Source: Gonium pectorale
Lineage: Eukaryota; Chlorophyta; Chlorophyceae; Chlamydomonadales; Volvocaceae
Length of the DNA: 64,000 nucleotides
Direction: 5' to 3'
Assembly: GCA_001584585.1 (NCBI GenBank)
Contig: LSYV01000011.1
Location: 1,369,506-1,433,505 of the forward strand
Part shown: one piece after another, positions 21,580-34,900 of the stretch
Position numbering within the stretch: position 1 is the first letter of the stretch
Layout: each line of letters opens with the position of its first letter
Made by a program: the position numbers and the translations under genes
The notes under the pieces: model-generated
Database searches by the model: none
What the model was told of the DNA's origin: nothing
The model's input: only the letters and a program-made list of their open reading frames with translations

Positions 21580-24500
21580 CTCGCTTCCGGAGCGCGTCGC
21601 ACCCGCTCCGTTCCGTCCTCTGGCCGCTGCAGTCGACAGCAACGGCACAGGTGGGTTAGCGGGCGCGGTGGGGAGTCCAGCCATCATTGAGAGATGGTGG
21701 CTGCGGAGGGCGCCGTATCTCGATGATCATTACTTCGCCTTCGTACGACGTTGCACATAGCTTAGGCAGTTGCGCTTCACGGCCCCCGGGCGGTGTTGTA
21801 AGCAGACGCACTCGCCTGCACCCGTCATCGCAATCCAGTGACAGGTTGCTGGCCGCGAGCAGGGTGCACGTGCTTCCTCCGGCTTGAAGCTAAACCGTCG
21901 CTACCTTGCCCCAAGAGGACGGACTGAGAGGGCCGTTGCCACCATAACCTCTCCTACTTATTCCCTTTCCTTTCGGAGGTGCTGGACCTAGCAGGCAAAC
22001 CCCTGACCACGCATGCTGCGACCCCGTGCATGCAGACACTGCAACAATCCCAGAGCCGCTCGCTGGCACGGAGTACCGGGCGGTCTCCTCGCGCATCCTC
22101 TCTGTGGCCAATAGGCTGCGGGAGCTGGGCGTTGACAGCGTGCTGAGCGTGCCCACCCTGGTCATCGCGGGAGACCAGTCGTCTGGCAAGTCCAGCGTCG
22201 TGGAGGCCGTCGCCGGAGTCGCGCTGCCGCGCTCTGACGGCACCTGCACCCGCTGCCCGACGGAGGTCCGCATGAGGTGCGCCCGCGGCCCAGCGTGCGG
22301 TACCGTGTACTGGCGATATGCTGCCGAGTGTTTTGCTCTCACAGCCGCGGTGCGCATCCTGCCTTCGTTGCTGAAGACATCATACCTGAGCAGTCATTCG
22401 TGGCGCCGCGCCGCGCCTAGATTGGGTTTGGGTGCGGCTGACCTGCCGAGGCGTGCCGATACCCACGCAGGACGGTGTTGGGCGCCTCCGCTGCCGGGCC
22501 CTGGGTGTGCCGCATCAAGCTCTGCCGCGACTATGACGACGAGGGCAAGCCGCTGCTGGAGAAGCCGGCCGAGGAGCTGTTCTGCACGGTCACCGACAAA
22601 TCCCAACTCACTGCCTGCGTCACCGCAGCCCAGGCGGTGCTGCTGAACCCCAAGGCCGTCTTGGAGGCGCCCGGCGGCGCCGGGGCGTTCGTGCCGAACC
22701 TTTCCAGCACAGAGCCGAAGCAGGCGTCTGCGCTGCAGGCTCTGGGGAGCGCATCTAATTACCAGCTGATGTTCACGGCCAACAAGGTGAATGATGAACA
22801 ATCAAGTTGAACATTTGCTGTCTAAGATGCGCCCTGTTTCACTATAGCGACCCCCAACGTTTTGAGCCTATATGTCGTGCACTCTATCAGGAACATGCAC
22901 GCCTGCCCTTGCATAGCCCTTGTAAGATTTTGCGCGAAGGAGCATGCACTCGTCGGCCTTAAACGCCAGCTGCGTATACGCACCAAGCTCACAAAGTCCC
23001 TGGTGCCTCGTGGCCTGCTCCATGCTCCCACAGGTGGTCCTGGAGATTGACGGCGCGGAGGCGGACCTGACCATCATCGACCTGCCGGGCATCATCCACG
23101 ACCACCCTAAGGGCAAGCAGTACGTCGAGATGGTGGAGCGGATGACCAGGGCCTGCCTGGCGCCCGAGAACCACATCATCGCCATGGCGCTGCCTGCAGG
23201 GCTTGACCCGGAGACGCAGGTATGGGCTCTCGCCAGTTTGAACTTACCACCTTTCGTCCTTTCGGGGCCTGTGAAAATGGCAAGCTCATTACATGACAGG
23301 GGACATGAATGGGTTGCTATCCCAGCAGCCATGAGTTATTTGGGCCCGGTACACCCACGCTGCCAAAAATGCGCTGCTCTCTCTGCTGGGGCGGGAGCCA
23401 ATCGGCTTGTATGGCCTGCAGCCCTTCCGTCGGCAACCTGTAACCTAAACGCATATTCATCTGTACCGCTGATAGCTATGGAACCGGCTTTTAGCTGAGC
23501 GGGAGCCCGCCTGCCTCTGTCCCTCAGGCCATCCGGCTGTGGGTTCGCGAGGCGGACCCCAGCGGCCACCGCAGCATCGGCATCATCACCAAGCCCGACA
23601 CCCTGGCCGCCGACGCGCACATTGCTAACCGCAAGCTGGTGGACCTCGTGTGCGGCAGGCACGAAGGCGCCGGCCAAGGTGAAGCGCATGCATGGGCGCT
23701 GTGGGGAAAGGATTCTGTGCCAGGTTCTGGCCTGTCCCATGCCCCAGTTCCCATACTGGTGTCCTCCATGTTGTTACTGACTGTTTCCCTTTCTAAAACG
23801 CGTAGATAGGCCCCGCTGCCCTTCAATGCGCGGCTCCGCGCCCTCCGTGGCAGCTTCCGTGTGTATATTACCATCGATTGTTCCGCGCTCATGCCCTTCC
23901 TGTTGGCAATCGTCTTCATCTGACGCCTGCGGGTTGGCCCCTGACCTGGCTCCTAATTTGCTCTGCTCGCCTTGATCTTTGCTGCGCCTCTCATAGGTGA
24001 GGGCTACATGCACCTGGGCTACTACGTGGTGAAGAACCCGTCCCAGGAGCAGCTCCAGGAGGGCATCTCATTTGCGGGCGCGCGCAAGGCGGAGGAGAGC
24101 TACTTCACGTCCAGCCCACACTGGGCTGCGGCAGTGGCCACATCGCAGCACCTGCGGGCGCGCCTGGGTACTCGCAACCTGCGCACCGGCCTGAGCTCCC
24201 TGCTGGTGGAGCGGATCGAGGCGCAGCTGCCCGCCATCCGCCGCAACGCCCGGGAGCAGCTCATGGCGATCAACAAGGAGCTGGCGGAGATGCCCCCGGC
24301 TCCCTCAGAGGATGCGCTCATGGAGATTCGTACCCTTGTGTCGCAAGCTGCTGAGGCGCTGGAGAGGCACGTGCACGCCAAGTCGGACACGGGGGACAAG
24401 ACCTTCTACCAGACGACCAAGAAGCTGTACAAAGAGTACGGTCAGCAGGTCATCCGCAGCACCCCCGCCTTCCTGGTGGGCTGGACCCTCATTACGGCGC

Positions 24501-26786
24501 TCAGCTCCGAGGACAAGAGCATCTCGCCGTTGGGCGATGGTTTGCAAGAGGCGGTGAGCGTGTGCCAGCCGCATGGCCATAGCTGATCCTGACTTGTGCA
24601 CGTGTGCCCTCTCATCATACCTTGGGGCTGGAGTGGGCGTGTCTTGTACCAGTACGTGCAGGGGTGGCGGTCACCCGCTCAAGCTGCTTACAGATGTACT
24701 TGCGGGCTTGTAAGTCGATCCGGACGTGTGTTATGTGGTTGCAGGCCGGTGAGCTCGACTTGAGCAAGCGCAAGCTGAAGGACAAGCCCGAGGCCGACGC
24801 GTCGTCTGTGCTGCAGTCGCTGACCGAGGAGCTGGCCCGGTCGCTGTACCCTGAGAAGCACATGACCCTCGAGCAGGTGTCTTGATTGAGGTCTCTCAGG
24901 TCACATAGGTCACCACGCTTGTGCCTTAAGGACACGGCTATTATATACGATATCGTCTGCGCCCGCTTGCGCCCTACGTACGCTTTGCATATGATGAAAC
25001 GATGTACGATGGCTCGCCTTCTAGCACCCGCTTAGGTGTCTCAATTGCGCCACGCATTCTTTCTCCTCTCCTTCTCCGCGCATGCAGATCCGCGAGCTCT
25101 GCCGGCGCCACGAGGGCCGCGAGCTGCCCGGCTTCAGCCCCTACAGCGCAGTGGAGGATCTGATCCGGCAGCACAAGGGCCAGTGGGCCAGCCACGCGGA
25201 CGAGTGCCTGGAGGCTGTGGAGGACGCGGTGCGCGGCAAGGGCGAGGCAGTGCTGGCGGAGACCCTCGGCCGCTACCCCAAGGCGCTGCGCGCCATTGGG
25301 TGAGTTCACCAGCCGTTCTGAAGTTATGCAGCTTGTGGACCGAGTACAGCGGTCATAGAGGACGCCGCGCGCCGTGTATAGGTTTCTTGTTGCGGCCCCT
25401 AAAGGCACATGGTTCCGTGCCGTGGGACAGCCCAATTCACCACGCTGTGTCCATCACGCGGTCAAAGCAATCTTACGCACCTTGGGCATCACTGACGTTC
25501 ACAATGTGATGCATTCCCACGGTATACCCGCGCAGAACCGTCTTCTCTGACTATGTGGAGGAGCTGACAGCGGAGGCAGGCGACAAGATCAGCAGCCTGG
25601 TGGGCATCGAGGACGCCGACACGTTCACGCTCAACCAGCATTACTTCGCCAAGCAGCACGCCTTCTTCCTGGGCCGCCTCAAGAAGGCCTACGTCCAACC
25701 GAAGGCGCTGAGCAACCAGGAGGAGGAACAGGTGTGGTGCCATCCGCATGGCATGTCGCCCTTCACTAACCCAGTGCGCGGTCCTTGCTGAAGTTCATGA
25801 ACTGGAGCCAATCGCGGCGCGGCCCAGTTTGCCTTGCTGTCTTCTTTATCGTGATCCTAGCAAGGGGCTGAGCCATTTACTCGGCCTGGCTTGCAGGTTA
25901 AGGATATGCTGGGCAAGCTCAAGTCGTTCGGCGTGTCCTTCAGCAGCTACGACGACCTGTTCATGGCGCAGGTCACGGACGCGGACGAGGAGCTCCGCAT
26001 GATGGCGGCCTGCCTGGCGTACTTCAAGGTACGCTGTATGTACATGTGCTGTTCTGTACCCACCGACTGGCTTGGCGCTGGCTCTGCAGGTGTGCATTTT
26101 CCATGATTTCTGCAGCTGTTCAACTGCTGGACTTGCGCTGCCCTGTTCTTCCTGCCGCTGCTTCATGCACTAACAGGTCGCATTCAAGCGGGTCCAGGAT
26201 GGCGTGCCCCTGCTGATTCGCGACACCCTGCTCCGGCGCCTCGCCGATCGCCACACCTTCGAGACGGTGGTCCTCAAGAAGGCCGGCCTGGCGAGCGGGC
26301 TGGGGCCCGAGGGCTTGGCCGCCTCTGATGGTGCGTGGAGCCGTAAAGCTGTTGGGTTAAGACCACTCCCTGTAATTGCACAGCTTGCCGTGCCTTACCT
26401 ATGAACCTACTTATTCAAGCGAGCGATGTCTTGACACCTTCCATCTTCACTTGTCCTACTTCACTGAGTCGGAAGGATTTTCACGTGCAACGCCGCTTCT
26501 CTTCCCGGTTGTGGACTCGGCTTGATATGTTTATGCTGCCACGCCATTTAGCTGGTTGTTACGGCGACTACTATGCTCCGGTAGCGGGTACGGGCACGCG
26601 CTTGCACGGTTGAGCTGGAGAATCTGCTTTCATGCCCTAAATCCTGCCCCCGGCTCTCTGTCGTGTGCAGCGGCGCGCTCTCTGCTGGAGGAGGACCAGG
26701 CGCTGGCGGCCCGGCGGATGCAGCTGCAGGATATGAAGCGCCGCCTGCAGGAGGCGATGGCGGTGCTGCACGCCCCCGCGGTGTAA
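21308..26786 (+). CDS. Dynamin/Mx-type large GTPase, copy 1
   Basis: Core exons: about 21461-21650, 22036-22276, 22471-22786, 23034-23219, 23528-23678, 23997-24553, 24745-24876, 25088-25299, 25536-25731, 25897-26028, 26177-26330 and 26671-26786. A proposed leader exon (21308-21331) brings the model to 868 residues. Residue numbers below use this model. G1 is GDQSSGKSS (about 117-125); the TCTRCP segment supplies the G2 threonine in the Mx-like context TRCP; G3 is DLPG (about 273); G4 is TKPD (about 340). GYYVVKNPSQ follows, as in dynamins. Then come a long helical stalk and a C-terminal GED-like segment (DEELRMMAACLAYFK, ARSLLEEDQALAARRMQLQD). No PH domain, transmembrane segment or Pro-rich tail is seen. 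Such GTPases oligomerise on membranes; the target membrane is not evident. Start uncertainty: ATG 21308 or ATG 21479. Confidence 0.88.
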
Positions 26787-27108
26787 GCCTGGCGAGCAAC
26801 TGCGCTGCCGCAGCCTACGGCGAGTAAGCCGCTGGGCAGGTCGGGTCTACGCCTGGCTGCGTCTGCTTGCGCTGGGCGGCAGACGTGATAGTGCATCGTG
26901 TCTAGTTAGTGCGGCACAGTTGCATGCAGCTGCAGCGCGAGGCGCTGGCGAGTGCCGCTAGGCACTGTTAGAGAGGTAGAAGCTGGCGGTGCAGCGGGTT
27001 GAATGTTATGCCGCGACATGAAGCACGGCCTCTTGGACCGGGTTAGTGCGGGCGTGAGGGATGCCCCGCTGCCTACAGGCCGTCATCATAACAGGGGCAT
27101 AGTATACA

Positions 27109-27113
27109 TGTAA
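27109..27113 (+). terminator. Candidate TGTAA polyadenylation signal, dynamin copy 1
   Basis: TGTAA lies 323 nt after the stop codon in a plausible 3' UTR. The stop region itself also reads GTGTAA. Confidence 0.4.
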
Positions 27114-29690
27114 AGAACTCGTAAGCTGGGCAGAATGGACCTTGACTTCTTGACGCATCATACCGCATTACCAGGCACTTGAACGGTTGGCCCTGGATCG
27201 GCCTTGGGCCGGTGCCGCCAAGGCTTGCGAGTTGATTGGCGACCTGCTGGGCACAGGTGTAGAGGTGTTGCCCGCACGGGGGTCCCCACCTGCCAGCCCG
27301 ATCCTCGCTAAGGCCCCTTCCAGGCCGTCGCCCCTGCTGAGCGCTTTAGACGTCTGTGGCTACCCGCAGCCTTCACTGCCGTGCTGGCCTTAATTGGTGC
27401 ACAAGACGCACTGCCTTGGACACAACCTTGCCTCTCCGCCGCTGTCGTCCGCACCGACATTCCAGTGCAGCGAGGACGAAACATGTGGTTGGACTGGTCG
27501 CTTCTTGCAAAGGAGTTGCTGGGGCTAAGGCTGGAGCCGCACCTGATGGTGAGGCCGGTATCGCTGCGCAGCTGCTGGACGGTGCTGACAAACGAACATG
27601 CTGGGTGACTGTTGCCCCAGGGGAACTGCCAGTCAATACCACCACGGCAGGCCCTCCGGCTGTTCGGCACCCTCTGCACGCAGCCCGACGTCAGTCTGAT
27701 ACACGCCACCGCAGCAGCTCCCCGGCCGAACTGCCTCCCCGAGCGAGCTCGCCTCGGTACACATGCACCCGCATGAGCGGCAGCAGCCCGCCAGCCCCTC
27801 AGACCCGCAGCCGCCCCATGACCTCAAAATGAAACCACCAGCTGCATCCCGGCGAAGGGAGGCCGGGGGGGTAGCTGAGTTAACCGCTGGCCTCAGATCA
27901 GCCGCCATGGAGGTGGCCGCCTAGTGGACGTTCATGTACCAGCAGCCTGCTGCCGCCGTACATGTACCAGCCCGCTTGCCCAGCCTTCGTCCGCCGGGGC
28001 CAGGACCACCACCGCCTTCATGCGTTGTATCCACACTCACTTGCACGAGCGTAAAGCCTGGCACGAAGTCCAGTTTGCAGAAGTGACGCCATCGAGAGGG
28101 CGCTGAGGAAAGCAGCAATACAATGGGGCGTCGGGCGGATGATTAACATGCGCTTGGTAGTCAACAGGGGCAGCGGCGCCGTGGCCGGCGGCAGCCGTGC
28201 AGGTCACTTGCCCCCCGCCATTTGCCAGCTCATGTATCCCAGGTCACAGGCAACGGACAGATGTGTTGCGGTTTCACAACGTCAGGTGCCTGATTTCGCT
28301 AATGGCGGGGCCCAGGCAACCTCTGCCTCGGCGGTGGCGACGTACCGAGGACCTTGGCGTTTTACCCCGGCACCTTCGCTAGCGGCGTCGCTGTTCCTTG
28401 CCTCTGACACGCTGTGGGATGCGCCAAGTGGCTAACCGCGGGGGCGGGCGCTGACGACGGGGGGCGAGGTCCGTGAATACGGTACGGCGCTAGCAGTAGC
28501 CCTGGTTGCGGAGCCATCGGCGCTAACGCCCACTGCATGCAATGCGCCGCTGCGTCACAGAGGTGGTCCCGGTCCTCGGTCCTGTAATGGGGCCAAACCC
28601 AAAAAGAAGCTGTAAGCACGCTGGAGGGGCGCTGCTGGTTGGCTTGCTTGGTGGGCAACTGGCCGATTGGGCTAGCGAGCCGCAGGCCCGGTCCAGGCCC
28701 TGTCACGACATACCGCGTGCACGGCGCGGTATCGCCGGCAGCCAGCCCATCAGTCAGAGGGCTTCTGTAGTCGTTAGAACGCCAAGCAACTACGTGGATG
28801 TCATGGGTCACCTGACCCTCAGGTGTTGCATGCATTCCGAGTCCCGAGCCGACCAGCCTGACTACCCGTTCGGGCGCGGGCTGCCGGGCGCGTCGGTGGA
28901 CGTTGCATGACGGAAGGTGGTCACGCAATCTGATTCAGGCGTTCAAGCTGCGAAGGCTATCAGGACTCCTGCGGGGACTCCTGGGGACAGTGATGTGCGC
29001 ACGAAACCCAGCGAATCGTGGATCGTTGAGCCGCATAATTTGGCTCCCGCGCTGCCCACGTTCACCTCAAATGTTGGCCCCTCGCACAACCAGACCAGCA
29101 ACCAGGGCAGATGCTGCTGCGCGGCCCCGGTACATGGCTGGATTTGTTGGACACAGGTTCGCACGGGGCTCCCTAGCAAGCAGGGGGATTCTGAGTTTGC
29201 CAATCGGTGGTTGATGCTTATGCATGGTGTGGACGGCTGCAAGCGTGCAAGGGCCGAACCAGGGGAGAACCTGGGCCGAACCCTGCCAGGGTCACGGGAA
29301 CCCGGCCCGGTAGCGGAGGCCATCGCTGAACGTTTCCATCAACGTGTATAGGCCAGTGTAAGACGTCCTGCAAACATGGATCGTTTTCTGGCAACCGCTG
29401 GCCTCCTGTTGTCTTCCCCATTCCTTCGGAGCACCGGCAGAGCAGAGAGGTGTGATACAGCTGACAGTAAACATCCCTTAATTCAGTTCGTGTAGAAATA
29501 CAATTGGTGGGGCCGCGAGTTTCGAGCGCCCATCCTTTTGCGCCCGCTTGTGTTCGCGGGCCCCACCATGTCTCTGACCCGCCAAACACGGAAAGCTTGC
29601 AACGTGCTGCAACAACTGGTCGCTGTCGCTAACTGCCCGTCATGTCCTTCTCCGGGTCAGCTCAGGTCCTGTCGTGTCCCGTGTGTGGAT
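27114..29690. pseudogene. Decayed sequence between dynamin copies
   Basis: No intact gene. Short open frames have a coding-like texture and partial resemblance to the domains of the protein at 18161-19660. One (28139-28435) reads MRLVVNRGSGAVAGGSRAG, comparable to IPVRLVSDGG..SVVAGGSG; another near 28780 reads SVVVRTPSNYVDV, comparable to IPVTVSMRNNYQI. Stops and frame changes separate them. I read this as a possible eroded copy of that gene carried in the duplicated segment, with low confidence. The last 110 bp are the upstream region of dynamin copy 2. Confidence 0.3.
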
Positions 29691-29698
29691 GGGTAAAG

Positions 29699-29705
29699 AT
29701 AAAAG
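29699..29705 (+). promoter_or_regulatory. TATA-like element, dynamin copy 2
   Basis: ATAAAAG followed by CGGCAG sits at the same place relative to the leader ATG (29815) as in copy 1. Confidence 0.5.
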
Positions 29706-29814
29706 CGGCAGATTGACAGTTATTGCTGCGTCCTCTGGCTGAGCCCTGGGATCACAGGTTAGCTGCAACCGTCAGTCGGTTCGCACCGTAACTTCCTTGG
29801 GCAAACGCTTCACA

Positions 29815-32800
29815 ATGTTGCAGCGGTTCTCTCCCATGGTGCGTGCACTGGACCGCCCCAATCAGTCATTGTGAAAGAAGATGGCTTGGACTGGACCTAC
29901 ATCCCGCAACGGGACACAACTCAACTGACGGGCCGCCATTCGCCCCTGCCGTCATCTGCCCCCACAGCAGGGAGGCCGGGCCCAAATGCCCCATAACCGC
30001 AAGCACATGCTGCCGTCACTGCGCCTGGGCTCTGAGCTCTTGCGTGGGCCCCAGCTGCGCGCGCGGACCACCTGCTGCTCCGTCTTGGACACGGTCGCGC
30101 ACCTTCTATCCCGCCCAGAGCCCACCACCGTCACCAGCAACGGCACAGGTGGGATAGCGGGCCCGTTAGGAAAACCCCGCCACATCATTGTGAGAGATGG
30201 TTGCCTCAGAGGACGAATACACTTGGCTTAGGTAGTACAGTTCGCATCGTACGGCACTCGGCCGATGAAGGCAAGATTAGCGCGTTCATCTGTCCCGTTC
30301 ACCGTGGTCCACGTCGCTTCCTAATGCACCCATAGGCTCGGAATACAGGGACGGTCTGCCGCCATGCGCTGATCCCGGGACGCACCTGGCGCCTGCCTTG
30401 TTCCCCGCCTCCAGGTAGCTATTGAACCTGTTTGCGCCCCGTGCATGCAGGCGCAACGAGGATTCCTCACCTGCTCCCGGATACAAGGTACCAGGCATAC
30501 TCGTCGCGAGTCCTCTCTGTGGCCAATAGGCTGCGGGAGCTGGGCCTGGACGTTCTGCTGAACGTGCCCACAGTGGTCATCGCGGGAGACCAGTCGTCCG
30601 GCAAGTCCAGCGTCGTGGAGGGCATCGCCGGTGTCGCGCTGCCGCGCTCCGACGGCACCTGCACCCGCTGCCCCACGGAGGTCCGCATGAGGTGCGCCTG
30701 TGCGCCTGAGCCTCTGCGTGTCCTGTTGCGGCCGCGGTGCGCATCCTGCCTCTCTCGCTCCAGAAGTGCTGAAGCAGACTCGTGTAGTGCCCCGCTTGCT
30801 GCGGCTGACCCTGTGCTCTGGACGCGGCTGTGCGCTTCTTGCTGCAATGTCCGCGCAGGACTGTGCTGGGTGCCTCCACTCCCGGGCCCTGGGAGTGCCG
30901 CATCAAGCTCTGCCGCGATTATGACGACGAGGGCAAGCGGCTGCATAAGAAGCCGGCCGAAGAGCTGTTCTGCAGGGTCACCGACAGGTCCCACATCGCT
31001 GCCTGCGTGACCGCGGCTCAGGCGGTGCTGCTGAACCCCGAGGCCGTGTCGAAGGCGCCTGGCGGCGCCGGGGCGTTCGTGCCCGACGTTTCCGGTGCGA
31101 GGCCGAAGGAGGCATCTGCGCTGAGGGATCTCGGGAGCGCCTCCGATTACCAGCTGATGTTCACGGCCAACAAGGTGAATGGGACGCCTTACAAGGGGAG
31201 CGGTGACTCGCCGCTTTGCGCTTGAGTTTGCGTTCTTCCTCCCACATAGATCGGATCACTGCCCGGCCGCAAATGAAGCTACGACAGCTTGCGACACTCC
31301 CGGGACCCCTTGCCCCGGTCTCGTGCAGGTGGTCCTGGAGATTGACGGTGCGGAGGAGGATCTTACCATCATCGACCTGCCGGGCATCATCCATCACCAC
31401 GGCAAGGGCAAGCAGTACATCGAGATGGTGGAGCGGATGACCAAGGACTACCTCAAGCCCGCGAACCACATCATTGCCATGGTGCTGCCGGCGGGGCTCG
31501 ACCCAGAGACGCAGGTATGTGCACTAGCCGGTGCATGACCGGCACCTTTTTTTCATGGGGGCTTCGCTTGGAAACCTGCAAGCTCTTCGTTGTATGGGAG
31601 ATAGCAGACATTGTAAGGCTCAAACCGTATGTGTGTGTTGTCAGGCCTCTACTAGACCAGCCCTCGCGAAACCATGCCGCTGTTGCCAACTGCGAGAGGC
31701 CCCCCCCTCATCCCTCAGGCCATCCGGGGTTGGGTTCGCGAGGCGGACCCCAGCGGCCACCGCAGCATCGGCATCATCACCAAGCCCGACATCCTGGCCG
31801 ACAACGCGCACATCGCCAACCGCAAGTTGGTGGAGCTCGTGTGCGGCAGGCACGAAGGCGCCGGCCAAGGTGAAGCGCAGACGGCGACGGCACGGGGAGG
31901 GTGGCAGGGCGCCCTGCGCCAGGTTCCGGCCTTTCGTTGCCCTGCCCGTCGCTGAACTAACACTAGGTGTCGTCCCGGACCCTCTTCAGCACTTATCTGC
32001 AGCCGCATCCGTTTGTGCTTCATCGTCGGTGAAGATCCCCTTCCTTCCATGTTTTTCCGGCTCCTTAAGTTGTGCGTGCCGCCACATTCCCACCCTATTC
32101 CATGGCTGCACCTGTGCCAGGTGAGGGCTACATGCACCTGGGCTATTACGTGGTGAAGAACCCGTCCCAGGAGCAGCTCCAGGAGGGCATCACGTTCACG
32201 AGCGCGCGGGAGGCCGAGGAGCACTACTTCAAGTCCAGTCCACACTGGGCCTCGGCAGTGGCCACATCGCAGCATCTGCGGACCCGCCTGGGCACGGGCA
32301 ACCTGCGCACCGGCCTGAGCGCCCTACAGGTGCAGCAGATTGAGGTGCAGCTTCCCGCCATCCAGCAGAACGCCCGGGAGCACCTGGCGGTATACAGCAA
32401 GAAGCTGGCCGAGATGCCGCCGCCTCCATCGCATGACGCGTTCATGGAGCTCCACACCCTCGTGTGGCGTGCAGCCGAGGCCCTGGAGGGCCACGTGCAC
32501 GCCACCTCGGCCACGGGGGACATGGCCTTTTACCAGACGACCAAGAAGCTGTACAAAGAGTACGGTCAGAGTGTAGTCCGCAGCACGCCCGCCTTCGTGG
32601 TGGGGTGGACCCTCATTACCGCGCTCAACACCAAGGACAAGGGCATCGCACCGCCGTCGGGCAGTGACCCGCATGAGGCGGTGAGCGTGTTCCAGCCGCA
32701 TGGGACGTGTCCCGTCTCATCATTTCTTGGGGCTGGGGTGGGCCTCACAATATGCAGTAACGCTCGTCATCTGCTGATACTACTTGCTACCGGAACTTGC

Positions 32801-34900
32801 CAGCATTACAGTATATCCATGTTGAAGCGCGCGGCTTGTGAATGCAGGCCATCGGCGAGCTCGACTTGGCCAAGTACAAGCCGAAGGACAAACCCGAGGC
32901 CACGGCCTCGTCTGTGCTGCAGTCGCTGGACAAGATGCTGGCGCGGTTGCAGTTCCCTGAGAAGCACATGACCCTCGAGCAGGTGTCTCCGTGAACATCT
33001 TTGGCTGATGTGTACTGTGTCGTCTAAACACGCTTCCATCCTACACGCACATCCTGTGCATATGCTGTTACGAACCACAATGGCTCACCGTGCAGCGTCC
33101 GTTTGAATGCCCCAATTGCGTTACACGCTCTTGGTCCTCTCCTTCCTCGTGCAGGTCCAGGAGCTCCGCCGGCGCCATGAGGGCCGCGAGCTGCCCGGCT
33201 TCAGCCCCTACAGCGCCGTGGAGGAGCTGATCCGGCAGCACAAGGGCCAGTGGACCAACCACGCGAACGAGTGCCTGAAGGCAGTGGCGGACGCAGTCCG
33301 CGGCGAGGGCATGGCGGTGCTGCAGGAGACCCTGGGCCGCTACCCCAAGGCGCTTGGGGCTATTGGGTAAGTTTCGACAGGTGCTGCTCGCACGTGCAAA
33401 CTTGTGACTAGGAACTCGGAGCATAGGGGCTGAAACGCCATGCAGTACAGATGAATGCAGCGGGCGGCCCAGACGCTCATCACATGTAATAGCGTAAATC
33501 GTACTTCTGAGCTCTGCTATATCCCCGCTGACGCTGCATTTGAATCCCTGCACAGAGCCGCCTTCCTCGACTACGTGGAGGAACTGACCGTGACGGCGGC
33601 CGACCAGATCCACCTCCTGGTGGACATGGAGGACGCCGACACGTTTACGCTGAACGAGTGCATCTTCAGCAAGGATCAGGCCCGCTTCCTGCGCCGCCTG
33701 AAGCGCGCGTACATGCCCAAAACGGCGCAGGACGGCGGCGACGGTGCGAAACTGGGTGGTGACGGCGAGGAGCAGGACGGTGGCGGCAAGAAGCAGGACG
33801 GTGGCGGCAAGAAGCAGGACGGTGGCGGCAAGAAGCAGGACGGCGACGGCGGCCGCATGAAACTGGTGTGGTCCCGGCTACGTTTTGCTCTTCTATGGCG
33901 CAATGGCCTTGCATTCCGCCATAGAGGATGGCGCACATAGACCTACCATGTTAGAACTTACCTCTTGTTTTCTTCTGGGTATTCCATATACGTCGGCTCT
34001 CACCCTATCTAATCCCCCGTCGCTGTCCTTGCGGGTTTGGGGGGGGGAGGCTCAAGCGAGCTAAGTCATTCAGCGTGTGCTTTATCAGCTACATACGACG
34101 GCCTGTCCATGGCTGCACAGGTCACGGACGCGGACGAGGAGCTCCGCATGATGGCGGCCTGCCTGGCGTACTTCAAGGTTCGGCGCACGTGTGTTGTCCC
34201 GCCCGCATATAAAGCAACACTTTGTTGCATTCAGCCCGTGCCTGTGTAGCTAGGGTTCCTACGACTCCTGCTCCACTAGCATTGCTTCAGGGGCGCTGCT
34301 TCGACCTGAATCCTTCCGCGCGCCTTTGCCCCTACTCTACAACAGGTGGCGTCCAGGCGGGTCCAGGACAACGTGGCGCTGGTGATTCGCAACATCCTCC
34401 TGCGGCGCCTCGCCAACCGATACACCTTTGTGACGGCGGTCATGCAAAAGGCCGGCCTGGCGACGGCCGAGGGCCTGGATCCTTCTGCGGGTGCGTGTTC
34501 AGGTCACCCGTACAGTGCACGCGGCTTGCCGTACCACATGTACGCGTTCCAGAGCAGTACGAGCACCCCCCGTGCTGCCACATTTTATGATGGCAGGCGC
34601 CCTTGCGTGTCAGCATTTCACGGTACTGCTGTTCGTCCCAGTCGAGGAACGGGCTTGGACTTGTGATCACACAATCATAGCAGAACCCACATGTAATAAT
34701 GGCCTTGCTCGACTGCAAACATCGCTTGCTTGCGCACCCCTCATCCTGCCTCCCCTCTCTCTGCTTCTCTGTCCGTGTGTGCAGCGGCGCGCGCTCTGCT
34801 GGAGGAGGACCAGGCGTTGGCGGCTCGGCGGATGCAGCTGCAGGACATGAAGCGCCGCCTGCAGGAGGCGATGGCGGTGCTGCACGCCCCCGCGGTGTGA
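29815..34900 (+). CDS. Dynamin/Mx-type large GTPase, copy 2 (diverged stalk/GED)
   Basis: Exons: 29815-29838, about 29968-30148, 30451-30691, 30859-31174, 31329-31514, 31719-31869, 32121-32680, 32848-32982, 33155-33366, 33556-33865, 34121-34177, 34346-34490 and 34785-34900, giving 877 residues in frame. The GTPase motifs GDQSSGKSS, TRCP, DLPG and TKPD are intact. Exons 2-9 match copy 1 closely, with one extra codon in each of two exons. Two changes stand out. The exon at 33556-33865 is about 115 nt longer and ends in repeats of QDGGGKK. The next exon keeps only VTDADEELRMMAACLAYFK because the preceding 75 nt have decayed (matching sequence at 34040-34120 has indels and lacks a clean acceptor). 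The protein should still bind GTP; whether it assembles normally is doubtful. Confidence 0.85.
33773..33840 (+). repeat. 21-bp coding minisatellite in dynamin copy 2
   Basis: Just over three copies of CAGGACGGTGGCGGCAAGAAG encode QDGGGKK. The preceding GAC GGC GGC GAC and GGTGACGGCGAGGAG codons look like diverged units. The array is absent from copy 1, where this exon ends at KALSNQEEEQ. Confidence 0.95.
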
